From Nannocystis exedens (GTDB taxonomy: Bacteria; Myxococcota_A; Polyangia; Polyangiales; Polyangiaceae), in NCBI GenBank assembly GCA_945861885.1, contig CAMAVR010000007.1, forward strand, positions 1-64,000: a DNA stretch of 64,000 nt. The letters are read 5' to 3'. The notes under the pieces were generated by a model. It was not told where the DNA came from, did no database searches, and was given only the letters and a program-made list of their open reading frames with translations. The translations under genes and the position numbers were made by a program. Shown here in pieces: positions 42,411 to 51,500 of this stretch (positions within the stretch are counted from its first letter, which is position 1; each line of letters opens with the position of its first letter).

Positions 42411-42647
42411 TTAGTTTTCAATGATGACTGCTAGCTCTTTTGAAAAATCGGCGATTAGCTGATCGAGCTCTGCTTCGCGGCATGCTGGCGCGGCTAGCGT
42501 GATGTCGCCCCCCTGCTCCGCGAAGAGCTGCGCTAGCCCCTCGGAGGCTTCGACTATGCCTTTTAGAAACACGACGTCGCGCGCGCTTACCACGAGCCGG
42601 CGCGTGATCATCCCGTCTCCAACGAATGGTGGCACCGACGACTTCAT
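42411..42647 (-). CDS. Small DUF4911-like protein
   Basis: A 78-residue protein: RRLVVSARDVVFLKGIVEASEGLAQLFAEQGGDITLAAP, then a helical CREAELDQLIADFSKEL. This order resembles DUF4911 proteins (short, alpha/beta, unknown function) seen in Deltaproteobacteria. The start at 42647 lies 3 bp after the stop of the upstream SDR gene, so both are probably cotranscribed. Met13 could be the start instead. Confidence 0.6.
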   Translation of the reverse strand: MKSSVPPFVGDGMITRRLVVSARDVVFLKGIVEASEGLAQLFAEQGGDITLAAPACREAELDQLIADFSKELAVIIEN

Positions 42648-42650
42648 CGG

Positions 42651-43769
42651 CTAAGGCTGCGCCGCCAAAATTGCCGATTCGGATGGGCGACGCTTTTTTT
42701 CCGTGATTCGCTGCTGCGCATAACTGACTAACTTATCGACGTACGTCTCGAGGGACGGGCACGAGATCCCGCTCCCGGCGAGAAGCCGCGCCGTATTTGT
42801 TGAATCGAATGTCACCGGCCTAACAAGCGAATCAACGAACGCCCGCGGCGACTTCGCAAACCGCTCAAGCCCCGGCGTCCGCAGAAGCGCCGCCGTTAAA
42901 TTGGCTGGAATGGCCCCCCGAGGCGCAGCGCGGCCGCCAGCCGCGGCGACAAGCTCAAAAAACTGGCGGGCCGTTTGCGGCGCTGGGTCGACCAGATGAA
43001 ATGTCGCCCCAATGGCGCGCGGATCGCGCCCAATCGCGCATGCCGCTCGCGCCACGAAATCAACAGGCACCACATGAAGGGGCAGCTCGCCCCCTCCCGG
43101 AAGCGGGAGCGCCACGTCGGGCGGTGACGTTAGAATGAGCTGAATAAGAAAATATGGCCCGTCGAGCCGATCGACTTCGCCCGTCCGCGAATCGCAAATC
43201 AGTGTTGCGGGGCGCAAAACGACGATTGGGACGCGATCGCTCGATTTTTGCACGATAAGCTCGGCGCGCGCCCACGTCTCTTCGACCGCATTGGCGAACC
43301 GCTGCCCCGCTCGCAGCTCACTCTCGAGCACAACCCCTCGGCGATCGCCTGCGACGTGCGCTGTCGAGTGCATCACAAAAGCTCGCAAATCCTTCGTATT
43401 TGCCGCAAATTCGAGCACTTCTCGGGCGCCGTTGATATTCACGTGCGCTGCCACTTCGCGCTGGATCCCTAAATAGGTGATCGACGCGGCGTGGTGGATG
43501 ATGTCGACCTCGCTACAAAGCGCGTGCCACTCGGCCCCCGAGAGCCCCATGTCGAGCGACGCCACGTCGCCATCGATGAGATTCAGCCGCGAGCGGGACG
43601 CCTCGGGGAGCGCGGCAAGCGCCTGCGCCGCTTCGGCTGCGAGCTTTGGCAGGACTATCGCATGCACATAGGTGCGCGGCGACGCGAGCAGCTCAGCGCA
43701 CACGGCACGCGCCCGAAACGAGGGGAAACCGGTGAGAAGAACAACTTCGTCAAACCCAGAGCGAGCCAT
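42651..43769 (-). CDS. SDR-family NAD(P)-binding protein (fatty-acyl-CoA/thioester-reductase-like)
   Basis: A 372-residue protein of the extended SDR type. The Rossmann start is VVLLTGFPSFRARAVCAELL, followed by IDGDVASLDMGLS, DIIHHAASITYLG and INGAREVLEF, the order seen in male-sterility/thioester-reductase-like domains (Pfam NAD_binding_4). The catalytic YxxxK is not clear: the expected place reads ETWARAELIVQ, so activity is uncertain. ATG at 43769; an upstream in-frame TTG would add 15 residues. Divergent from frr with 98 bp between. Confidence 0.75.
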   Translation of the reverse strand: MARSGFDEVVLLTGFPSFRARAVCAELLASPRTYVHAIVLPKLAAEAAQALAALPEASRSRLNLIDGDVASLDMGLSGAEWHALCSEVDIIHHAASITYLGIQREVAAHVNINGAREVLEFAANTKDLRAFVMHSTAHVAGDRRGVVLESELRAGQRFANAVEETWARAELIVQKSSDRVPIVVLRPATLICDSRTGEVDRLDGPYFLIQLILTSPPDVALPLPGGGELPLHVVPVDFVARAACAIGRDPRAIGATFHLVDPAPQTARQFFELVAAAGGRAAPRGAIPANLTAALLRTPGLERFAKSPRAFVDSLVRPVTFDSTNTARLLAGSGISCPSLETYVDKLVSYAQQRITEKKRRPSESAILAAQP

Positions 43770-43867
43770 CGCCGGCAGTGTAGCGACAAATTCGCCAACA
43801 TACCGTTTTTTCAAGCCGATTTTTCGACGAAAAGAGCTACACTCCGCGGCCCACGGAGAGTTTCAAG

Positions 43868-44425
43868 ATGCTTGATGACATCCATAAAGAGCTGGTCGCC
43901 GCAATCGCAAAAGCACACGACGTGCTCAAACGCGACCTGGCAAAACTAAGGGCTGGGCGCGCAAACCCAAGCCTACTTGATGGCGTGCGGGTCGATTATT
44001 ACGGCACACCGACCGCCTTGGCGCAAATGGCGCACATTCACGTCCCGGAGCCGAGGCTTCTTACGGTTAAACCGTGGGATAAGGGAGTGATAAGAGCGGT
44101 CGAAAAAGCGATTCGCGAAGCCGACTTGGGGCTAAACCCGCAAACCGACGGCGACCTCATTCGAGTCCCCCTCCCGCCGCTAACCGAAGAGCGCCGGCGC
44201 GAGTTCGTAAAAATAGCCAAAAAGTACGGCGAAGAGTGCAAAGTCACGATTCGAAAAGCGCGGCACGACGCAAACGACATGCTCAACCAGCTAGATTCAG
44301 ACGGCGACGCAAGCAAAGACGAAGTCGACCGAGCCAAAAAGCGAGTCGAAGACACAACCGCCGATGGGTCGAAGCAGATCGAAAGCTTCGTAGCAGGCAA
44401 AGAAAAAGATATTTTAGAGGTCTAG
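43868..44425 (+). CDS. frr: Ribosome recycling factor
   Basis: A 185-residue RRF of standard length. KLRAGRANPSLLDGVRVDYYGTPTAL, PWDKGVIRAVEKAI, LGLNPQTDGDLIRVPLPPLTEERRREFVK and a C-terminal helix (SKDEVDRAKKRVEDTT) are hallmarks. It releases ribosomes from mRNA after termination, together with EF-G. GGAG precedes the ATG. Confidence 0.96.
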   Translation: MLDDIHKELVAAIAKAHDVLKRDLAKLRAGRANPSLLDGVRVDYYGTPTALAQMAHIHVPEPRLLTVKPWDKGVIRAVEKAIREADLGLNPQTDGDLIRVPLPPLTEERRREFVKIAKKYGEECKVTIRKARHDANDMLNQLDSDGDASKDEVDRAKKRVEDTTADGSKQIESFVAGKEKDILEV

Positions 44426-44510
44426 CTTGACAGAAATGCGCGTTAAGTGAACGCTCGCCCGGCTTCGTGTTGAGTGGGGGCGGGCGATTGTCCGCAATTC
44501 GAGGAGAGTT

Positions 44511-45278
44511 ATGCGATCATTTGCGGTTGGGCTAAGTGATGTTGGGCTGCGCCGCGACCATAATGAAGATTCATTGGCCGTCGTGGACGATTGCGGGCTG
44601 TATGTTGTCGCCGATGGCATGGGTGGGCACCGCGCCGGAGACGTTGCGTCGCGTATGGCGACCGACACGATCGTGCAATTTTTTCATGCGACTTCGAACG
44701 AAGAAGTAACGTGGCCGTTTCACGTCGACACCACTCTGTCGGAAGAAGAAAACCGATTGCTCGCGGCGATACGCGTCGCCAATAGGCAAATTTTCGAGCG
44801 AAGCTGCAGGTCGGCAGACCATCAGGGGATGGGGACGACGATCGTGGCAACGATGTTCAGCAGCGAAAAAGAGCGCATGTACATCGCACATGTTGGCGAC
44901 TCGCGGTGCTATCGCGTGCGCAAGCAGGCAATCTCGCTGTTGACGCGCGACCATTCGCTCGTGAACGACTATTTGCAAGCGATGCCGCATCTGAGCGAAG
45001 AGCAGCAGCGCGAGCTCCCCAAAAATGTCATCACCCGCGCCCTGGGGATGCAAGAGAGCGTCGCGATTGATTTGCAAGTCGACGATGCGAAAGAGGGCGA
45101 CGTATACCTCCTCTGCTCCGACGGCCTATCAGGGATGATCACCGACGAAGAAATGGCCGAAATTATCGTAAAAAACAGCGATTTGCGCGAGATGTGCCGT
45201 GAGCTCATTGCGGCGGCCAATGCGCGCGGCGGCGAAGACAACATCACGGTGCTCGCTGTTCGAACGGGTGATCGGTAA
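44511..45278 (+). CDS. PP2C-type serine/threonine protein phosphatase
   Basis: A 255-residue cytoplasmic phosphatase. The metal-binding motifs are all there: GLRRDHNEDS (12-21), VADGMGGHRAGD (33-44), GMGTTIV, HVGDSRCY, LLCSDGLSGMI and GGEDNIT near the end. Length and order match bacterial PrpC/Stp enzymes that oppose Hanks-type kinases; no kinase gene is nearby. GAGGAG lies before the ATG. Confidence 0.93.
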   Translation: MRSFAVGLSDVGLRRDHNEDSLAVVDDCGLYVVADGMGGHRAGDVASRMATDTIVQFFHATSNEEVTWPFHVDTTLSEEENRLLAAIRVANRQIFERSCRSADHQGMGTTIVATMFSSEKERMYIAHVGDSRCYRVRKQAISLLTRDHSLVNDYLQAMPHLSEEQQRELPKNVITRALGMQESVAIDLQVDDAKEGDVYLLCSDGLSGMITDEEMAEIIVKNSDLREMCRELIAAANARGGEDNITVLAVRTGDR

Positions 45279-45322
45279 AGCGCTTTCAAATATGTTGCAC
45301 AGTGTCGGGTGATTGAACGCCA

Positions 45323-46024
45323 ATGGTTAAAAATATTTTTTGGGTTTTGGGGCTGTTTTGCATCTACGTGATGGGGGCGCTCGGCTACGCGGGCGTCGCT
45401 CTGTTGATGGCAATCGAGAGCGCGTGTATCCCGCTCCCCAGCGAATTAATCATGCCGTACGCCGGTGCGATGAGCGACCCTACCGTGCGAGAGGCGATCG
45501 CAACCATGTACGGGATGGGGTCGCTCCCCGCGTTCAATGTCATCTTGGCCGGGTTAGCCGGCGCAATCGGGTGCAACCTTGGCAGCGAAGTCGCGTACTG
45601 GGTAGGCGCAACCGGCGGCCGCCGCGCGATCGAAAAGTACGGGCGCTATTTGCTCATCAGCAAGCACGAGATTGCGCTTGCCGATCGATGGTTTGAAAAG
45701 CGAGGCGAGATTATCATTCTCGTGGCGCGTTTGCTGCCGGTCATTCGGACATTCATCGCCTTCCCCGCCGGAGTCGCGCGGATGAATCGCGTGAAGTTTC
45801 ATCTCTACACGTTCATCGGGTCGGTCCCGTGGTGCGTTGGGCTAGCGTACGTTGGCCAGTGGCTCGGGGTGAATTTGATGAGTGAGCACTCGGCGCTGAA
45901 GCATTTTATGCACCGCTTCGATTTGGTGATCGGGATTGCAATCGTGGTTACCGCGGCGTGGTTCGTTCGGTCGCGGTTGCGGGTGCTCAGGTCGTACCGA
46001 GAAAGCGCTTCTCCGGAGGCCTAG
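45323..46024 (+). CDS. DedA-family membrane protein
   Basis: A 233-residue membrane protein with DedA/SNARE-associated features: ESACIPLPSELIMPYAG near the N-terminus with the acidic residues, GCNLGSEVAYWVGATGGRRAIEKYGRY, then VARLLPVIRTFIAFPAGVARM with the conserved Arg. The family acts as undecaprenyl-phosphate or lipid flippases dependent on proton motive force; here a role in recycling carrier lipid for the surface glycans is plausible. The stop overlaps the convergent lipoprotein stop by 4 bp. Confidence 0.9.
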   Translation: MVKNIFWVLGLFCIYVMGALGYAGVALLMAIESACIPLPSELIMPYAGAMSDPTVREAIATMYGMGSLPAFNVILAGLAGAIGCNLGSEVAYWVGATGGRRAIEKYGRYLLISKHEIALADRWFEKRGEIIILVARLLPVIRTFIAFPAGVARMNRVKFHLYTFIGSVPWCVGLAYVGQWLGVNLMSEHSALKHFMHRFDLVIGIAIVVTAAWFVRSRLRVLRSYRESASPEA

Positions 46025-46653
46025 GGAGCGGTAACACCAGGCGGCGCGATCATCGGAACGGTCAGCCGAAAGATAGCCGCGCCGCCATCGCGTCCCACAT
46101 TTTGCGGATTATCGTTTGTCGCGGCGATTGCGAATACACAGCTACCGGTCGCGTAACCGGCATCAAAGTCACGAAATGCTTGCAGCGAAAATAGCGCGCG
46201 AGCTACTCCGGCATCTTGCGCATCAACAAGCGTCAATTCGCTCACGGCAACTCCGGCGGCCGGATTGCACGAGTTCGTCATCTCCACTCTTACCGTCAAG
46301 TAAGGGTCGCTCGACGGCTCGGTGATTTCTCCGTCAATCGTTAGACGAGCGGGCTGTGGTGCAGTGTCGTGCCATATGCGCGACAGCGCCGTCGTCTTTC
46401 CGTCGTAGCGCAGCCCGACATTCTCGAACGTCGGCCCGGGGTCAAAAGCGATACGCGGCGCTTCGTTGGGCGCCGGGTTTGGCGCCGATGGAGGCGCGGG
46501 GGCGCCGTTTGGTGACAGCGGTGGAGCCGCGTCGCCACTCGCCTCTCCCGCTCCGCTAGACCCCCCGCACGCCGCGACGATCGACGCGATCGCCGCACAG
46601 CCGATCGCGAATCGAAGGCCGGCGACCGTCGCGCATCGAAAAATCAGCACCAT
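46021..46653 (-). CDS. Lipoprotein of unknown function
   Basis: A 210-residue predicted lipoprotein: signal peptide with AIASIVAAC lipobox (Cys29), a Pro/Ala/Asn-rich linker (about 30-65), then a beta-rich domain (PARLTIDGEI, YLTVRVEMTNSCNPAAGVAV). The segment IAFDPGPTFENVGLRYDGK..LSRIWHDT resembles ISFDPGPTLASLRLVKTLEV..KSITRIGPDT in the divergent 748-residue lipoprotein, so the two may share a domain. Confidence 0.68.
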   Translation of the reverse strand: MVLIFRCATVAGLRFAIGCAAIASIVAACGGSSGAGEASGDAAPPLSPNGAPAPPSAPNPAPNEAPRIAFDPGPTFENVGLRYDGKTTALSRIWHDTAPQPARLTIDGEITEPSSDPYLTVRVEMTNSCNPAAGVAVSELTLVDAQDAGVARALFSLQAFRDFDAGYATGSCVFAIAATNDNPQNVGRDGGAAIFRLTVPMIAPPGVTAP

Positions 46654-46912
46654 TTAAAAATACCTTTACCCACCCGCCTCGCTTGTTCCACTGCGGCCGG
46701 CTTAGCCTATTACGGAATAACAACCGCTGATTTAAGGCACTTTCTTGCATGCGCCTTTTGCCTACCTAGTGAGACGCGCGCTTCCAAGTGCGAGGAAACA
46801 TACAAAAATACTTAATAAGTCGCACCCGGAGCCGTACGCAATGCATGAGTCGGTGTCGTCAATGCCAGGCGTTGTGAACACCAACAAAGCAAACGTTGGG
46901 AGGATGAGACGA

Positions 46913-49159
46913 ATGAAAACGAGGATCTTTGCAGTACTCGCAGTTGGAGCAGCCGTGGCGCTAGGCTACGCATGCGCCAAAGGCAACGCAGATTCAGCAA
47001 ACGAATCGCTTGGCGACGCTCCGCCCTCCAACGCCGATCCGAGTACCCACGGGAGTCTTGCTGTTCAGCTTCACTTTCAGCAAGAGTCTGGAGCACAGGC
47101 AAGCGCGCGGCAGTTTGTAACGGCGCAGCCTAGTACTCGCCTATCGCCTCTCAGCCCTGAAATTTTTATCGAAAATCGGTTTACGGCGACCGCGGATGAC
47201 GGAGGTACGGCCGCCACGGATGGTGGCGCGACAGCAGCAGTCCTAAAGTATACCGTTGCCGCTCTACAGATCCGAAGGATGTTGCCTGACGGCGGAGCGG
47301 GCGGTCTCACTACGACGACCATTCCGATTACGAATCAAACCCCTCCAAATGGCTCAACGCCACTTGCGCCCGGCAGCTACAGACTTGAAGGGACCGCGTA
47401 TGAAACGAACGATCCCGATAACAAGTTTAGCGCTATGGCGCCTTTTTCTATCGTCGCCGGCCACGTTGCGGTGGTCGCCCTAATCTACACGGCGAATGGG
47501 CGTCCGATCGACCGCAGCACTCCGCTTATTACCGGCTTTACGATGTCGGCAACCGAGATTTCCACGAGCCAAGCGTTGACGGTTTCGGCAACAGTCTCGA
47601 TCCCGCTGAAACTTGATCGGACACCGGGCGCTGGATCGATTATGTCCTCGCTTCGTTGCTTCGACTCAGCTACTGCAGCCGAAGTAACCGTCGCCGAACC
47701 AACATTGTCGCCCGAGGCGGCCGTGGCGGCGCAGCCAGATGCCGGGAACGCGGCCAACATTCTCGACTTGGGGACGATGACGTGGGGGATTGTGACCCCA
47801 ACAAGCCCGGTCAATTTCTCGTGCACGTTCATCGCGAAGCTTTCCGACACCCACACACTACTATCTAGTACCGAGTCGTTTACGTTTACGAACGGCAAGG
47901 GGGCGGTTAGCACCAACATTTCGTTTGATCCTGGCCCGACTTTGGCGAGTCTGCGACTTGTCAAAACATTAGAAGTGGGTGACTTGCTCAAGTCCATCAC
48001 ACGCATTGGGCCTGACACCGTCCGTCAAAGTGAGACGCTAACACTTGAAATCGTGACAACCCAATCGCCGATTGGAGATGCAGGCGCGGTTCATACCTAC
48101 ACCGTGGCGCTAGCGGCTAATACTGGCTGCAACGGCCTTGGAATCGCCCCGACGCCAACAATAACCGGCAACCCCACGGTCGGGCATACCGCCCGCTTTT
48201 CAGCGAGTTTCACAAATGCCGTTCCGAGCACGCCTGGCAAATGCCTTATCACGATCACTACTGCTGACCAGCTCAACGCCAGGCTGATTACAGTATACAG
48301 CATTCCAACCGGCCCTTCACCGTTGGCAACTTCCGTCACGGAAATGGCAACACTGCACTCGATACGGTTAGACTGGAGGGCGTTGGCGAACGTTGCTCTC
48401 AATCCTGATGGAGGGACCAGCCCCGGGGCAAAAGTTCGACGCTCGCTTGGGATCTCGGCCGAGATCCCGCCCACTTGGGCGGATCTGACCGGGGGGTCGT
48501 TTCAGCCGATATCAACATTTACCTCGACAGGTTTGGAGCCCAATACCAGCTATTCCTTCGAAATCACCGTACGAGACGGGCAAGGCCGAGAAGCGGTCAT
48601 CCTCACCACCGTTTCGACGCTGCCGGGCTTCCGCGTCTTCACGGCCGGCCCGAGACATGGAGACCACAAGAGTTATGACATCACGGCCGTGCACGGCATC
48701 AACGGCGCCGACTCTCTGTGCATGTGGACGGCTGAGTCGCTGGGGCTAAACATCGGAACGTATAAGGCAGCGCTTACCGATACCAACATTAACGCTGGTG
48801 GGCACCGCCAACTCGGCCAGGTGGGGTGGCCGATCGCCCACGGCGGAGCCTACTTTATAGTTAGTAGTACGACCGATCCGAACCTCACTGTTGGAGCGCC
48901 GCTCGGCGTGGCCACCGGCGGGATATTGAATTTGGCCCATCCGCTTGCAACTCCGATGGCGACTGGCTCTACCGTCTGGCTCGGTACGCTCAATAGCGAC
49001 TGGCAAAGCGACACGGCCCTAAACAACTGCAACGGCTGGGAATCCGAATCTTCAAGTATGAATGGTCGCGTCGCGACATCGAATGGGGACGGCGGCGTCC
49101 TCATTACTGAGAGGGCTTGCAACACGGAGCAGCACATAGTTTGCGTCGAAACTGACTAA
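46913..49159 (+). CDS. Large lipoprotein with FN3-like and DUF1554 domains
   Basis: A 748-residue predicted lipoprotein: signal peptide RIFAVLAVGAAVALGYAC (Cys about 21), an Ala/Thr/Asp-Gly-Gly-rich body, an FN3-like segment (TGLEPNTSYSFEITVRDGQGRE), and a C-terminal DUF1554 domain (RVFTAGPRHGD.. LCMWTAESLGLNIGTYKAALTD.. NNCNGWESES.. CNTEQHIVCVE) of lectin-like fold with the expected Cys residues. Such lipoproteins are common in Leptospira and myxobacteria and are surface-exposed. ATG at 46913 after GGGAGG; Met three codons earlier also possible. A terminator hairpin follows at 49177. Confidence 0.75.
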   Translation: MKTRIFAVLAVGAAVALGYACAKGNADSANESLGDAPPSNADPSTHGSLAVQLHFQQESGAQASARQFVTAQPSTRLSPLSPEIFIENRFTATADDGGTAATDGGATAAVLKYTVAALQIRRMLPDGGAGGLTTTTIPITNQTPPNGSTPLAPGSYRLEGTAYETNDPDNKFSAMAPFSIVAGHVAVVALIYTANGRPIDRSTPLITGFTMSATEISTSQALTVSATVSIPLKLDRTPGAGSIMSSLRCFDSATAAEVTVAEPTLSPEAAVAAQPDAGNAANILDLGTMTWGIVTPTSPVNFSCTFIAKLSDTHTLLSSTESFTFTNGKGAVSTNISFDPGPTLASLRLVKTLEVGDLLKSITRIGPDTVRQSETLTLEIVTTQSPIGDAGAVHTYTVALAANTGCNGLGIAPTPTITGNPTVGHTARFSASFTNAVPSTPGKCLITITTADQLNARLITVYSIPTGPSPLATSVTEMATLHSIRLDWRALANVALNPDGGTSPGAKVRRSLGISAEIPPTWADLTGGSFQPISTFTSTGLEPNTSYSFEITVRDGQGREAVILTTVSTLPGFRVFTAGPRHGDHKSYDITAVHGINGADSLCMWTAESLGLNIGTYKAALTDTNINAGGHRQLGQVGWPIAHGGAYFIVSSTTDPNLTVGAPLGVATGGILNLAHPLATPMATGSTVWLGTLNSDWQSDTALNNCNGWESESSSMNGRVATSNGDGGVLITERACNTEQHIVCVETD

Positions 49160-49176
49160 ACTCACGCATCCTTCAA

Positions 49177-49220
49177 GCGCCGGGCCGCGACTCTCTGTCG
49201 TCGCCCGGCGCGCTCTTTTT
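49177..49220 (+). terminator. Rho-independent terminator after the DUF1554 lipoprotein gene
   Basis: GCGCCGGGC at 49177-49185 pairs perfectly with GCCCGGCGC at 49203-49211; a 17-nt loop lies between, and five T residues follow at 49216-49220. It lies 17 bp after the lipoprotein stop and before the mutase gene. Confidence 0.85.
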
Positions 49221-49275
49221 GTGCTGAATAGCGCCCCTCTCGCCAAATCGCCCGGCGGCACGCTACATTCGCCTG

Positions 49276-51030
49276 ATGTCGCGCCCCCCTCCTTCCGCCG
49301 GACCTTTGCAATTTTTCGCTGCCGATGGCTCGAGCGGCTACTCAAGCGAAGGAGAGAGCCCCGCGGCCGACATCGACGACCTTCGCGCCGCTGCGCGTGA
49401 ATGGCGCGAAAAGAGCGTTGCGCGTTCGGAGGCGAAACTTCCGCCGCGATTAAAGCGCTTTTCCACGTGGAGCGACGAAGAGGTCTCCGCGCTTGTCACG
49501 CCGGCTGATTTTTCGGTCGATTACAAACGCGATCTCGGCTTTCCGGGTGAATACCCTTTTACGCGCGGCGTGCAGCCGACAATGTACCGCAGCAAGTTGT
49601 GGACGATGCGGATGTTCGCCGGGTTCGGCACGCCCGAGCAGACAAACGCGCGCTTTCGCTATTTGCTCAACGAAGGGCAAACAGGGTTATCAACCGCGTT
49701 CGATTTTCCGACGTTGATGGGGTACGACAGCGATTCACCGCGTTCTCTCGGCGAAGTGGGGATGTGCGGCGTCGCGGTCGATACGCTGCGCGATATGGAG
49801 GTGCTGTTCGACGGCATCCCGCTCGACAAAGTCACGACGTCGATGACGATCAACGGCCCAGCCATCGTCCTTCTCGCGTTCTACATCGCGCTCGCCGACA
49901 AGCGCGGCATCGCACGCGACGCCATCGGGGGGACGGTGCAGAACGACTGTTTGAAAGAGTTTATCGCGCAGCACGCATGGCTCGTACCGCCAAGGCCGGC
50001 GATGCGCATCGTGACCGACATGATCGAATTTTGCGCGACCGAAGTCCCGCGGTGGAACACGGTGTCGATCAGCGGGTACCACATTCGTGAGGCTGGGAGC
50101 ACTGCGGCGCAAGAGTTGGCGTTCACGATCGCCGACGGGATCGCGTATGTTGAAAGCGCGGTCGCGCGCGGCCTCGATGTCGATTCGTTCGCGTCGCGGC
50201 TGTCGTTCTTTTTCGACGTACACAACGATTTCTTCGAAGAAATAGCCAAATTTCGCGCCGCACGCCGCCTCTGGGCGCGCATCATGAAAGAGCGTTTTGG
50301 CGCAAAAAAAGCCGATTCGCTGAAGCTTCGCACGCACGCACAAACGGCCGGCGTGTCGCTCACGGCGCAGCAGCCGTACAACAACGTCGTGCGCGTCGCG
50401 CTTCAAGCAATGGCCGCGGTCTTAGGCGGGACGCAATCGCTCCACACGAATTCGTTCGACGAAACGTACGCGCTTCCAACCGAAGAGTCGGTCACAATCG
50501 CCCTCCGAACACAGCAAATTATCGCCGAAGAGAGCGGCGTGGCGAACACGATCGATCCGCTCGGCGGGAGCTACTTCGTCGAAGAGCTAACAAGCCGCTT
50601 AGAAGCCGAAGCGATGAAGTACATCGCGACGATCGACGGGATGGGGGGGATGGTGTCCGCAATCGAAAAAGGGTACCCGCAGCGCGAAATCGCCGCGAGT
50701 TCGTATCGATTTCAGCGGCAAGTCGAGCACGGCGAGCGCGCGATGGTCGGAGTCAATCGCTACACGACAGATCGCGACCCGAAGATTCCGCTATTGCGCA
50801 TCGATGATGAAGTGCAGCGAACCCAACTCGCTAATTTGAAGCGCGTGAAAGAGACGCGAGATGATGCGCGGGTGAAAGCGACGCTAGATGCCGTGAAGAG
50901 CGCGGCGGTGGGAGGGACGAATCTGATGCCGCCAATTATCGAGGCGGCGAAAGCGTACGTCACGCAGCAAGAGATCTGCGATGTGCTCAGAGGCGTGTTC
51001 GGGACTTACGCGGACCCGGCAGAATTTTAG
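49276..51030 (+). CDS. mutA: Methylmalonyl-CoA mutase, large (alpha) chain
   Basis: A 584-residue TIM-barrel domain of methylmalonyl-CoA mutase. [82 protein letters not shown] and [13 protein letters not shown] are standard. It ends after the barrel domain, without the C-terminal cobalamin-binding domain (no DxHxxG), so the B12 subunit must be encoded elsewhere, as in archaeal and some bacterial two-chain enzymes. Interconverts succinyl-CoA and methylmalonyl-CoA. Weak ribosome-binding site. The symbol is approximate because naming of chains varies. Confidence 0.92.
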   Translation: MSRPPPSAGPLQFFAADGSSGYSSEGESPAADIDDLRAAAREWREKSVARSEAKLPPRLKRFSTWSDEEVSALVTPADFSVDYKRDLGFPGEYPFTRGVQPTMYRSKLWTMRMFAGFGTPEQTNARFRYLLNEGQTGLSTAFDFPTLMGYDSDSPRSLGEVGMCGVAVDTLRDMEVLFDGIPLDKVTTSMTINGPAIVLLAFYIALADKRGIARDAIGGTVQNDCLKEFIAQHAWLVPPRPAMRIVTDMIEFCATEVPRWNTVSISGYHIREAGSTAAQELAFTIADGIAYVESAVARGLDVDSFASRLSFFFDVHNDFFEEIAKFRAARRLWARIMKERFGAKKADSLKLRTHAQTAGVSLTAQQPYNNVVRVALQAMAAVLGGTQSLHTNSFDETYALPTEESVTIALRTQQIIAEESGVANTIDPLGGSYFVEELTSRLEAEAMKYIATIDGMGGMVSAIEKGYPQREIAASSYRFQRQVEHGERAMVGVNRYTTDRDPKIPLLRIDDEVQRTQLANLKRVKETRDDARVKATLDAVKSAAVGGTNLMPPIIEAAKAYVTQQEICDVLRGVFGTYADPAEF

Positions 51031-51070
51031 GTCGAGGGAGCACCGATGCGCCATGCGCGCCGCGGAGCTT

Positions 51071-51125
51071 CCTCTCCCGCTTCGCGGGAGAGGGAAAGCG
51101 TGACGAAGTCACGCGAGGGTGAGGG
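51071..51125. repeat. REP-like 55-bp repeat, left copy
   Basis: CCTCTCCCGCTTCGCGGGAG is the first of two nested hairpins; GCGTGACGAAGTCACGC is the second. The inverse of the whole 55 bp, with one mismatch, is at 51409-51463. Confidence 0.9.
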
Positions 51126-51175
51126 CACGCGTCCGTCGCGGAAGAACACACGTCGACCAAGCTGTGGCCCAGTGA

Positions 51176-51358
51176 CGCGCTGCACAGATGCAAGCTTCGA
51201 CGAATGACAAGAACGACGTCGTCGACATCGGCAATCACGTTGGCGTTTGTGATACGCAGGATGGTAGGCCCTTGCCGGATGAGCCAAAGCTCGCGACAAC
51301 CATTATGATAAACCGCCTTCCGCGATGCGTGCGATGGGCCGTCGAGTTCGAACACCAT
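51176..51358 (-). pseudogene. DUF559-type endonuclease remnant
   Basis: A 61-residue piece (MVFELDGPSHASRKAVYH, ELWLIRQGPTILRITNANVIADVDDVVLVIRR) resembles the C-terminal half of DUF559 proteins, vsr/restriction-endonuclease-fold enzymes whose core reads VELDGxxH..RDxxLxxxGxxVLRxxNxxV. The N-terminal half is missing and the frame runs on into the flanking repeat. The remnant occupies the space between the two inverted 55-bp repeats. Confidence 0.65.
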
Positions 51359-51408
51359 TGGTGGTTGCTTCGATTTTGATCTTTGTATGTGAATTTAAGA
51401 ACCCTGAG

Positions 51409-51463
51409 CCCTCACCCTCGCGTGACTTCGTCACGCTTTCCCTCTCCCGCTCCGCGGGAGAGG
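51409..51463. repeat. REP-like 55-bp repeat, right copy (inverted)
   Basis: CCCTCACCCTCGCGTGACTT.. to ..CTCCGCGGGAGAGG: inverse of 51071-51125 with one mismatch. A short 9-bp tandem repeat (GATGCTCTG, three copies, the last imperfect) follows at 51464-51490. Confidence 0.9.
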
Positions 51464-51500
51464 ATGCTCTGGATGCTCTGGATGCTTCAGGATTATGAGC

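Noticed and set aside
44450..44500. Terminator after frr (TCGCCCG ... CGGGCGA)
   Set aside because: The stem is short, the loop long, and no T-tract follows.
50987..51175. Continuation of the DUF559 ORF on the minus strand
   Set aside because: After the homologous part it only translates the 55-bp repeat and the antisense of the mutase end.
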